Assembly (NCBI GenBank): GCA_020430675.1
Contig: JAGQJJ010000084.1
Span: forward strand, 1 to 10,067
Source of the DNA: Myxococcales bacterium
GTDB lineage: Bacteria; Myxococcota; Bradymonadia; UBA7976; UBA1532
Direction of reading: 5' to 3'
Length of the DNA: 10,067 nucleotides
Shown here: piece by piece, positions 1 to 5,723 of the stretch
How positions within the stretch are numbered: the first letter of the stretch is position 1
How the letters are laid out: every line of letters starts with the position of its first letter
Notes under the pieces: generated by a model
Seen by the model: the letters and a program-made list of their open reading frames with translations, nothing else
Database searches by the model: none
Told to the model about the DNA's origin: nothing
Translations under genes and position numbers: made by a program

Positions 1-1624
1 TCAGCGGCAGGCTCGGTCGCGAGCCCGGGTCGAACGCCTCGAGCGCCGAGATCAATGCCGCCCCGTCGGCCGGCCGCGCGTCGGGGTCGAGCTGCAGGCA
101 GGCGTCGACCAGCGCCGCGATCGGGGGGGGCACCTGCGGGGCCACCTCGCTCAGCGGGCGCACGCCTCGGTCGAGCAGCACCGCGAAGATCTGCTGCTGC
201 GTGCGCCCCGGGTTGGCGCGCTGGCCGCTCAACATCTCGTAGAGCACCGCGCCGAACGAGAAGACGTCGACCCGCGCGTCGATGCGCTCGCCGCGAAGCT
301 GCTCGGGCGGCATGTATTGCAGCGTGCCCATCAGCCGGCCCGAGGCGGTCTGCACGTCGGCGTGCTCCATCTTCACCAGGCCGAAGTCGAGCAGCTTGAC
401 GAAGTCGGGTCGCCCGTCGCGCGCCACCAACATGATGTTGTCGGGCTTCAGGTCGCGGTGAACGATGGTGCGGGCGTGGGCCAGGGCCAGCGTGCGCGCC
501 ATCTGGCGGGCGATGGAGAGCGCGTCGGGCAACGGCAGCGCGCCATCGGCCAGCCGGCGCGTCAGGGTCATGCCATCGAGCAGCTCCATCACCAGGAACG
601 GCTCGCTGCGTTCGGGCGAGAAGCCGACGTCAAAGACGCGCACCACGTGGTGGGTGACCTCGCCGAGCGATTGCGCGGCGCGGGCTTCCTGCACCATGCG
701 GGCGCGCAGCGCTTCGGTCTCGGCGTCGGGCAGGCCGGGCGGCAGGCGCATCACCTTGAGCGCGCGCCGCACCCCGAGCGCCGTGTCATGGGCCTCGAAG
801 ACCTGCCCCATGCCGCCCTCGCCGAGCGGGCGCAGGAGCCGATAGCGGCCCCCTTCGAGCAGCTCGACGCCGTGCTGGGCGGCGCCGCAATGGGGGCAGA
901 ACGCGGCGGCGGCGTCTTCGATGACCGCAGTGCAGTTGGCGCAGCTTCGCGGGGTCGCGGCGACCGCGTCGAGCAGCAGGCCGTCGAGCTGGCCGATGCG
1001 CCAGGGTCGCGCGGCCGTGCTCTCATCGCCGGGCGCGTCCCCGAGCACGTAGCCGCTGAGGCTGTCGGCGCTGACCGTCGTCGACGCGCCTTCGCCCGAC
1101 AGGCCGCGCACCAAGGCCCGCAGGAAGCGGGTGGGGCCTCGGGTGCCCGCCGACTGCTCGATCGCGTCCGCGCCGCCAGCGCCCAGGGCCCAGCCGACGC
1201 CAGCGAACAGCGCGGGATCGGCCGGCCCGTCGAGCAGCACGCCCGAGCGCGGCGGCAGGGCTTCGATCAACTCGCTCAGCGGCAGCGCGGTGCGGTCGAG
1301 GTGGGCGGCGCGGGCGTCGCGCGGCAGAAAGCGGCCATCGCGCACATGGCCCGACAACAGCAAGAGCGCCGGGTTGGCCGTGCGCAGCCAGGGCAGGCGG
1401 GCGAGGATATTGGCCATGAGCGGGCGTCGATCATCGGAGGGCGCGTCGTCGAGCAGCAGGTCGACCTGCCAGTCACCGGCGGCCAGGCGCTCGGCGATGC
1501 GGCGCATGGCGGCGCACGTGCCCGGCCGATCGGGCAGCGCCGGGTCGAGGCCCCGCTGCACCCCGATCAGCAGCGCGCGGTGTTCGCCTTTTGGGGCGCC
1601 CTCCCGCTGCTCGGCCGTGCTCAT
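1..1624 (-). CDS. Ser/Thr protein kinase with N-terminal pseudo-caspase domain and zinc ribbon (3' end beyond window)
   Basis: The frame is open from ATG at 1622-1624 to the left edge, giving 541 visible residues with no stop. The start is supported by GGAGG just upstream on the minus strand and an in-frame TAG eight codons upstream. Residues ~14-196 follow the caspase (peptidase C14) order: RALLIGV (16-22), LLLLSGHV with H93, FLPRDA (99-104), TALPLSEL (112-119), VLLDGP (129-134), TRFLRALVRGLSG (165-177) and a closing YV (192-193). The catalytic Cys expected after LLD-A is Pro134, so the domain is predicted not to be a protease. A zinc ribbon follows (C228-x2-C231, C243-x2-C246). The Hanks kinase starts at ~260: GEGGMG glycine loop (268-273), K290, HRDLKPDN (389-396), DFG (413-415), PPE (439-441), R517 in the last lobe. 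All catalytic kinase residues are present, so it should be active. No membrane segment is seen in the visible part. It is divergent from the hydrolase at 1740. Substrates are unknown. Confidence 0.93.
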   Translation of the reverse strand, partial: MSTAEQREGAPKGEHRALLIGVQRGLDPALPDRPGTCAAMRRIAERLAAGDWQVDLLLDDAPSDDRRPLMANILARLPWLRTANPALLLLSGHVRDGRFLPRDARAAHLDRTALPLSELIEALPPRSGVLLDGPADPALFAGVGWALGAGGADAIEQSAGTRGPTRFLRALVRGLSGEGASTTVSADSLSGYVLGDAPGDESTAARPWRIGQLDGLLLDAVAATPRSCANCTAVIEDAAAAFCPHCGAAQHGVELLEGGRYRLLRPLGEGGMGQVFEAHDTALGVRRALKVMRLPPGLPDAETEALRARMVQEARAAQSLGEVTHHVVRVFDVGFSPERSEPFLVMELLDGMTLTRRLADGALPLPDALSIARQMARTLALAHARTIVHRDLKPDNIMLVARDGRPDFVKLLDFGLVKMEHADVQTASGRLMGTLQYMPPEQLRGERIDARVDVFSFGAVLYEMLSGQRANPGRTQQQIFAVLLDRGVRPLSEVAPQVPPPIAALVDACLQLDPDARPADGAALISALEAFDPGSRPSLPL

Positions 1625-1671
1625 GACTCCCTCCGCGTCGAGCGAAACCTACGTCATCCCACGGCGAAGGC

Positions 1672-1688
1672 GCAAACCGCGGCTTTGC
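1672..1688. repeat. Inverted repeat in the divergent kinase/hydrolase intergenic region
   Basis: GCAAA (1672-1676) and TTTGC (1684-1688) are perfect 5-bp arms around CCGCGGC. This is the only A/T-containing symmetric element in the 115-bp divergent space. It sits about 48 bp from the kinase start and 52 bp from the hydrolase start, a plausible operator position for either gene. Function is inferred from location only, and no clear promoter boxes were found. Confidence 0.2.
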
Positions 1689-1739
1689 ATCGGCCGCGGC
1701 GGGCTTGTGGGCGGGCGCTGGCGACGGCATGCTGCCTCG

Positions 1740-2549
1740 ATGAGCCCACTCGCATTCGACCGCATCGCCGCGCCCGAGGCCCGACCTGATCGCAGCGTCT
1801 TCCTGCTGCATGGCATCCTGGGCTCGCGGCGCAATTGGGCCAGCTTCGCCCGCCGGCTGGCGGCGGCGCGGCCGCGCTGGCAGGTGATCACCGTCGACCT
1901 GCGGGGCCACGGCGACAGCCATGGGCAGGCCCCGCCGCATACCGTCGCCGCCTGCGCGCAGGATCTCGACCGCCTCGCCACGCAGCTTGGTCAGCGGCCC
2001 GAGGTGGTGATCGGCCACTCGTTCGGCGGCAAGGTGGCGCTCGGCTACGCTCAGGCCCATGGCGGCGGGCTCTCGGCCGCGTGGTCGCTCGATTCGCCGC
2101 CGGGCACCCGCGCTGGGGGCGACGCCGATCATGAGATCGCCGCGGTGATCGCCGGCATTCGCGCGCTGCCCATGCCCGTCGCGGGCCGTCCGCAGGTCAC
2201 CGCGCACTTCAAGCACCTGGGGTTCTCGGACGGGCTGGCCGGCTGGATGACCACCAACGTCGAGCGCGGTCCCGATGGGCTGCGCTGGCGATTTGACCTC
2301 GATGTGGTCGAAGCGCTGCTCGCCGACTACTGGCAGTTTGATCTGTGGCCCCTGCTGGAGCGGCCGTCGCCCCGCATCGCCCTGCATCTGCTCGCCGCCG
2401 GCCGAAGCGACCGATTCAGCCCCCAGGCCCTCGCCCACGCCGCGGCCGCGCCCGGCGTCACCCTGCACCGCCTGCCCACCGCCGGGCATTGGGTGCATAT
2501 CGACGACCCGGATGGTCTGCTGGCGATGCTGCTGCCTTCGTTCGCCTGA
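1740..2549 (+). CDS. Alpha/beta hydrolase, YbfF/ABHD11-like esterase
   Basis: This is a 269-residue soluble protein without a signal peptide, the usual size for a single-domain alpha/beta hydrolase. FLLHGILGSRRNW (21-33) is the oxyanion-hole region. VDLRGHGDS (52-60) is the strand-4 motif common in this family. GHSFGGK (92-98) is the nucleophile elbow with Ser94. Asp224 (GRSDRFS) and His250 (GHWVH) are the likely remaining triad residues. The overall pattern, including GHSFGGK and WRF in the lid region (183-185), resembles the YbfF/ABHD11 esterase group, which cleaves acyl or thioester bonds. The actual substrate is unknown. ATG at 1740 was chosen because the conserved fold begins about 18 residues later. 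No strong Shine-Dalgarno precedes it, and an in-frame GTG at 1707 is an alternative start. It is divergent from the pseudo-caspase kinase and convergent with the lipoprotein gene. Confidence 0.9.
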   Translation: MSPLAFDRIAAPEARPDRSVFLLHGILGSRRNWASFARRLAAARPRWQVITVDLRGHGDSHGQAPPHTVAACAQDLDRLATQLGQRPEVVIGHSFGGKVALGYAQAHGGGLSAAWSLDSPPGTRAGGDADHEIAAVIAGIRALPMPVAGRPQVTAHFKHLGFSDGLAGWMTTNVERGPDGLRWRFDLDVVEALLADYWQFDLWPLLERPSPRIALHLLAAGRSDRFSPQALAHAAAAPGVTLHRLPTAGHWVHIDDPDGLLAMLLPSFA

Positions 2550-2555
2550 CGGCTC

Positions 2556-2828
2556 TCAGGGCTTCGGCGCGTCTGCTTTTCGCTTGAGAAACGCCTGCTT
2601 GTAGGCCGCGAGCACCTTTTCGTCCTGGACCACGATCTCGCAGGCCCGACGCTTGTATTCGGGCGCCAGGGCCTTGCCGTCGGGGCCCTCCATCTCGTGG
2701 TCGACAAACGCGGTGCATTCGGCCTTGGCGGCGCCTTCGCAGATGGCCTGCGCGAGCTGGGCGCAGGGATCGGCGCGAGAGCAGGCTGCGAGGGGGAGCA
2801 GGCACAGGGCGAGGCGCAGTGCGCGCAT
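2556..2828 (-). CDS. Small Cys-containing lipoprotein of unknown function
   Basis: The 90-residue product starts with a typical lipoprotein signal: positive residues (MRALR), a hydrophobic core, and lipobox LAAC with the lipidated Cys at 16. Residue +2 is Ser, so by E. coli rules it would be sorted to the outer membrane. The mature part is charged and carries four further Cys (22, 30, 38, 63), which could form two disulfides in the periplasm. The C-terminal third is Lys-rich and probably helical. ATG at 2826-2828 is preceded on the minus strand by GGAG six nt upstream. The frame stays open far upstream through the antisense of the aminotransferase, but the lipoprotein signal and ribosome site fix the start here. 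A candidate promoter lies upstream (2878-2906). I do not recognise a family. It is convergent with the hydrolase, with 6 nt between the stops and no visible terminator. Confidence 0.82.
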   Translation of the reverse strand: MRALRLALCLLPLAACSRADPCAQLAQAICEGAAKAECTAFVDHEMEGPDGKALAPEYKRRACEIVVQDEKVLAAYKQAFLKRKADAPKP

Positions 2829-2854
2829 GGCATCTCTCCGACGAAGCAGGCCAG

Positions 2855-2869
2855 GGCGGCCGAGCCGCC
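2855..2869. repeat. Perfect GC hairpin in the lipoprotein leader
   Basis: GGCGGC (2855-2860) and GCCGCC (2864-2869) form a 6-bp perfect stem with a 3-nt loop. It lies between the candidate lipoprotein promoter and its start codon, close to the predicted transcription start. It could be an operator or an mRNA 5' stem; in DNA this GC-rich it may also be chance. Confidence 0.25.
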
Positions 2870-2877
2870 GCGCCGTC

Positions 2878-2906
2878 AATTTGTCAGGGTGGCCTCGCCG
2901 CGTCAA
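2878..2906 (-). promoter_or_regulatory. Candidate sigma70-type promoter for the lipoprotein gene
   Basis: Read on the minus strand, TTGACG (plus 2901-2906) is followed by a 17-nt spacer and CAAATT (plus 2878-2883). The -35 box is near-consensus and the -10 box is weak (3 of 6). The predicted start near 2871 would give a leader of about 43 nt before the ATG at 2828. The -10 is one of the few AT-rich spots in this region. Confidence 0.35.
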
Positions 2907-2970
2907 CGGCCCCCCCGAACACGGTGGTACCGGCGCGCTGGATGCGGTACTCGTGACGGCCGGCATCTTC

Positions 2971-2976
2971 GGAGGT
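2971..2976 (+). promoter_or_regulatory. Strong ribosome binding site for the aminotransferase
   Basis: GGAGGT lies 5 nt before the ATG at 2982, a near-perfect Shine-Dalgarno with good spacing. It decides this start over the open frame that continues upstream to 2697, and predicts efficient translation. Confidence 0.8.
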
Positions 2977-2981
2977 CCGCC

Positions 2982-4265
2982 ATGAACCCGCTCGCCGTCG
3001 CCCTCAACGAGACCCTTCCCCCCCGCCTGCTGCGCATGCTCTCGGCCCGCGGTCGGTCGATCTACTTCCCCAGCAAAGGCATCCTCGGGCAGAGCGCCGA
3101 AGCCAAGGGCAAAGGCATCAACGCCACCATCGGCATCGCGCTCGAAGAGGACGCCTCGCCGATGCACCTGCCCGGGTTGGCGGCGTTGGGCGAGCTTGAG
3201 GCGACCGACGTCTTCACCTATGCGCCGAGCTATGGCAAGCCGGCGCTGCGCACGTGCTGGCAGGGCATGGTGCGGGCCAAGAACCCCAGCCTGGGCGACG
3301 CGCCGATCAGCCTGCCGGTGGTCACCAATGCGCTGACGCATGGGCTCAGCGTGGCGGGGTCGATGTTCCTCGACCCGGGCGATCGGCTGATCACGCCCGA
3401 TCTCTACTGGGGCAATTACAACCTCATCTTCTCCCATGCCTACGGCGCCACGATCGATGCCTTTCCGACGTTTGACGGCGAAGGCTTCAACGTCGCCGGG
3501 CTGCGCGAGCGCGTGATGGCCGGCCCGCCCGGGCGGCGGGTGGTGGTGCTCAACTTCCCCAACAACCCCACCGGCTACTCGCCGACGGCCGCCGAGGCCA
3601 AAGCCATCGTCGCTGCGCTCGTGGACGCGGCCGAGGCGGGCCACGACGTGATCGCCTTGATCGACGATGCCTACTTCGGCCTTGTCTTCGAGGACGGTGT
3701 CTTCACCGAGTCGCTGTTTGCGCTGCTGGCCCACGCCCATCCCGGCGTCCTGGCGGTCAAGATCGACGGCGCCACCAAAGAGGACTACGTCTGGGGCTTT
3801 CGGGTCGGCTTCTTGACCTTCGCCGGTGGTGGCGCCGATGCCAAGGCGCTCGACGCGCTGACGCACAAGGCGGCGGGCGTGGTGCGCGGTCAGATCAGCA
3901 ATGCCTCGCACCCCGGGCAATCGCTGCTGCTGCGCGCCTATCAGCACCCCGATTACTCCAAGTGGAAGGCCGAAAAATACGGCGTGATGCGCCACCGCTA
4001 CGACGTCGTGCGCGCCGAGTTGCGCGCGCACCCCGAGTACGCCGAGCGTTTTGTGCCGCTGCCTTTCAACTCCGGCTATTTCATGTGCGTCCGCCCGTTG
4101 CACGCCGACCCCGAAACGGTTCGGCGCACGCTGCTCGAACGGTACAGCACCGGGGTGATCGCCACCGCCGGGCTGCTGCGCATCGCTTTTTCGTCGGCGC
4201 CGGTCAAGGCGTTGCCGACCTTGTTTGCCAACGTTTTTGCGGCCTGCGGCGACGTCGCCGGTTGA
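2982..4265 (+). CDS. PLP-dependent class I/II aminotransferase
   Basis: The 427-residue protein is full length for fold-type I aminotransferases and cytosolic. Visible landmarks in order: VFTYAPSYGKPALR (77-90), matching the substrate-loop region; DPGDRLITPDLYWGNYN, the strand that leads to the aromatic residue stacking on PLP; NFPNNPTG (191-198) with Asn195; DDAY (228-231) with the Asp that pairs with the PLP ring nitrogen and Tyr231; GATKEDYVWGFR with the Schiff-base Lys266 and the phosphate-binding Arg274 at the usual +8 spacing; and LLRIAFSS with Arg400, the expected carboxylate-binding Arg. All catalytic residues are therefore present. It should move an amino group between an amino acid and a 2-oxo acid. 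WGNYNLIF recalls the aspartate/aromatic aminotransferase branch, but the substrate cannot be assigned. It is divergent from the lipoprotein and lies 141 bp upstream of the cNMP/ADC fusion gene on the same strand, possibly in the same pathway. Confidence 0.93.
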   Translation: MNPLAVALNETLPPRLLRMLSARGRSIYFPSKGILGQSAEAKGKGINATIGIALEEDASPMHLPGLAALGELEATDVFTYAPSYGKPALRTCWQGMVRAKNPSLGDAPISLPVVTNALTHGLSVAGSMFLDPGDRLITPDLYWGNYNLIFSHAYGATIDAFPTFDGEGFNVAGLRERVMAGPPGRRVVVLNFPNNPTGYSPTAAEAKAIVAALVDAAEAGHDVIALIDDAYFGLVFEDGVFTESLFALLAHAHPGVLAVKIDGATKEDYVWGFRVGFLTFAGGGADAKALDALTHKAAGVVRGQISNASHPGQSLLLRAYQHPDYSKWKAEKYGVMRHRYDVVRAELRAHPEYAERFVPLPFNSGYFMCVRPLHADPETVRRTLLERYSTGVIATAGLLRIAFSSAPVKALPTLFANVFAACGDVAG

Positions 4266-4274
4266 CTCGGCGAC
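4254..4274 (+). terminator. Perfect hairpin over the aminotransferase stop codon (weak terminator or attenuator candidate)
   Basis: GTCGCCG (4254-4260) and CGGCGAC (4268-4274) are perfect 7-bp arms with a 7-nt loop that holds the TGA stop. No T-run follows directly; the nearest is TTTT at 4298-4301. It is therefore not a canonical intrinsic terminator, but could slow polymerase or protect the mRNA end. The overlapping palindrome GGCGACGTCGCC (4248-4259) would compete with it. Confidence 0.3.
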
Positions 4275-4311
4275 ACGCGGCGGACGCACGCACGTACTTT
4301 TCGGGTGAAGT

Positions 4312-4328
4312 CATGCCGGTTCGGTATG
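4312..4328. promoter_or_regulatory. Imperfect palindrome upstream of the cNMP/ADC fusion gene (candidate operator)
   Basis: CATGCCG (4312-4318) and CGGTATG (4322-4328) are arms matching at 6 of 7 positions around GTT. It lies about 80 bp before the ATG at 4407, in a less GC-rich patch of the 141-bp intergenic space. A weak promoter-like pair, TTGCGC (4336-4341) and TTATCG (4358-4363) with a 16-nt spacer, lies just downstream, so a bound regulator would overlap or flank the -35. This is inference only. Confidence 0.25.
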
Positions 4329-4397
4329 CGCCCGATTGCGCCGGATTGATCCCCGTGTTATCGGCAGCGCTTCAATCCGCGGCGGGAGCCACTCGGC

Positions 4398-4402
4398 GGA
4401 GG
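4398..4402 (+). promoter_or_regulatory. Ribosome binding site for the cNMP/ADC fusion gene
   Basis: GGAGG lies 4 nt before the ATG at 4407. The surrounding 13-nt leader (4394-4406) is repeated exactly at 5706-5718 before the next gene, so both cistrons share the same initiation context. Confidence 0.7.
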
Positions 4403-4406
4403 CGCC

Positions 4407-5723
4407 ATGTCAGGTCCAATCCCTGCTGAAGCCCTGGAGCGGCTGCTGCAGATGGAGGTCTTCAACGGCGTCGAGGTCGCGGCGGTGGACCTGCTGCGGA
4501 CCGGGCTGCGGCTGCACGAGGTGCCCGCCGGCCGGCGCATCACCGAGCAGGAGATCGACGCCGCCTACGTCTTCTTCCTCCTCGACGGCGAGGTCGCCGT
4601 CACCCGCGATCAGAAGCTCATCACGCTGGTGCACGGCCCCGAGGTGGTCGGTCTGGTCGCCGTGCTCGACGGGCAGCCGCGCACGGCGAGCCTCGAAGCC
4701 TTCAGCTCGGTGCGCATCGTGTCGATGCCACAGGCCGTGCTCGACCGCCTGCTCGATGAGAGCCCGCGCTTCTCGCGCAATCTGATCCGCTATCTGGCCC
4801 GCCAGCTTCGGGGCCAATACGAGCAGAGCGACCGCATCCAGCGGCATTTTGAAGACTTCTTCCAGTCGCCCAAGGCCGAGTTGGTGCCGGGTCCGTATGT
4901 CGCCGATCCGTTCGACATGTATCTTTTTGTGATGCAGGACGATCCGGCCCAACTCGCCGCCCTGTTGCCCGGCGGCGTGCGCCCCATGCCCGGCACCGAT
5001 GGCCGGTACCTGCTGACGTTCAACTTCTTCAACTCGACCTATAGCCGCAACGCCAAGGGCGAGGGCCACGCCTTCACCTACAACGAGACGGCGGCGTTTC
5101 TGCCCTGCCTCGCGCCCAAGCTGCGGCCGGGCATGTTCATCCCCGAGCTGTACCCCGACAACTTCCTCGCCATCACGTTGGGGCGCGAGCTGTATGGCTT
5201 CCCCAAGCGATTTGCGCACACCACGCTGCAGCCCGATCGCAACATCATCGACCTGGTGCTGGCGCGGCAGATGACGCTGCGCGCGACCTGGAGCGAGGCG
5301 CAGCCGATGGCGACGGAGCAGTTTGTGGTCGAGACGCTGCGCATGTTCTGGCCCTCGTGGGTGCCCGAGTACGCGCGGCGGCTGGGCGCGACGCTGCTCG
5401 GGGCGTTCGACCGCCATTTGTCGGAGGAGCATTGGCCGGCGATGCCGGTCTTTGTGCACAAGCAGATCCCCGACAGCGCCGAGGCTTCGGCGGGCAAGGC
5501 GATCGACGAGCTGGTCGAGATCCCGTTTCAGGTCTTTGACCTGGGCGCCTTCTGCCGGCTCGATCGCGCCCGGGTGCGCTTCTACGACACGGGGTACTTC
5601 CTGGGCGGGCGCTGCCTGGGCGGCTTCCGGCTGCGCATGGGCATGCAGTTCGGCCGCGGCCACAAGTGGCTCGACTACACCGACGACGAGAACTCGACCT
5701 TCTGGCGGCGGAGGCGCCGATGA
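4407..5723 (+). CDS. Fusion of cyclic-nucleotide-binding-like domain and acetoacetate-decarboxylase-like domain
   Basis: The protein has 438 residues and no signal peptide or membrane segment. Residues ~10-135 look like a CAP/cNMP-binding domain: VFNGVEVAAVDLL at the start, a beta-roll including VFFLLDGEVAVT, then VGLVAVLDGQPRTAS (81-95) as the phosphate-binding cassette, and a helix RNLIRYLARQLRGQ like the CRP C-helix. The cassette keeps Arg92, but the usual FGE reads VGL, so the ribose-binding Glu is missing and cAMP/cGMP binding is doubtful. There is no HTH domain. Residues ~150-430 match the acetoacetate decarboxylase superfamily. GRELYGFPKRF aligns with the known Schiff-base peptide ELSAYPKKL, making Lys267 the catalytic Lys and placing Arg268 where the second Lys usually sits. 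Members act as decarboxylases or as aldolase/dehydratases on beta-keto compounds, so the reaction is open. The stop overlaps the FAD gene start. The protein ends in five Arg, whose codons contain the next gene's Shine-Dalgarno. Confidence 0.87.
   Translation: MSGPIPAEALERLLQMEVFNGVEVAAVDLLRTGLRLHEVPAGRRITEQEIDAAYVFFLLDGEVAVTRDQKLITLVHGPEVVGLVAVLDGQPRTASLEAFSSVRIVSMPQAVLDRLLDESPRFSRNLIRYLARQLRGQYEQSDRIQRHFEDFFQSPKAELVPGPYVADPFDMYLFVMQDDPAQLAALLPGGVRPMPGTDGRYLLTFNFFNSTYSRNAKGEGHAFTYNETAAFLPCLAPKLRPGMFIPELYPDNFLAITLGRELYGFPKRFAHTTLQPDRNIIDLVLARQMTLRATWSEAQPMATEQFVVETLRMFWPSWVPEYARRLGATLLGAFDRHLSEEHWPAMPVFVHKQIPDSAEASAGKAIDELVEIPFQVFDLGAFCRLDRARVRFYDTGYFLGGRCLGGFRLRMGMQFGRGHKWLDYTDDENSTFWRRRRR
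5710..5714 (+). promoter_or_regulatory. Ribosome binding site for the FAD gene, embedded in the fusion gene's last codons
   Basis: GGAGG lies 5 nt before the ATG at 5720 and is read in the upstream frame as part of the poly-Arg tail (CGG AGG). With the ATGA overlap this indicates translational coupling. Confidence 0.7.

Noticed and set aside
317..1789. Long plus-strand open frame opposite the pseudo-caspase kinase
   Set aside because: Its translation has no recognisable domain and is rich in Gln/Arg/His/Gly, typical of antisense frames in GC-rich genes. The minus strand carries a full kinase with all motifs.
2550..2555. Search for a bidirectional terminator between the convergent hydrolase and lipoprotein genes
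   Set aside because: The gap is 6 nt and no stem with a T-run is visible in or around it.
2829..4289. Minus-strand open frame extending the lipoprotein far upstream across the aminotransferase
   Set aside because: The extension is antisense to a complete aminotransferase, and the lipoprotein signal peptide with its own ribosome site fixes the start at 2828.
4336..4363. Promoter-like TTGCGC / TTATCG pair before the fusion gene
   Set aside because: Spacer of 16 nt and poor match in both boxes. Too weak for its own entry; mentioned only as context for the nearby palindrome.
4410..5663. 417-codon minus-strand frame opposite the cNMP/ADC fusion gene
   Set aside because: No domain motifs and antisense-type composition. 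The plus strand shows clear ADC and CAP-like signatures and ribosome sites.
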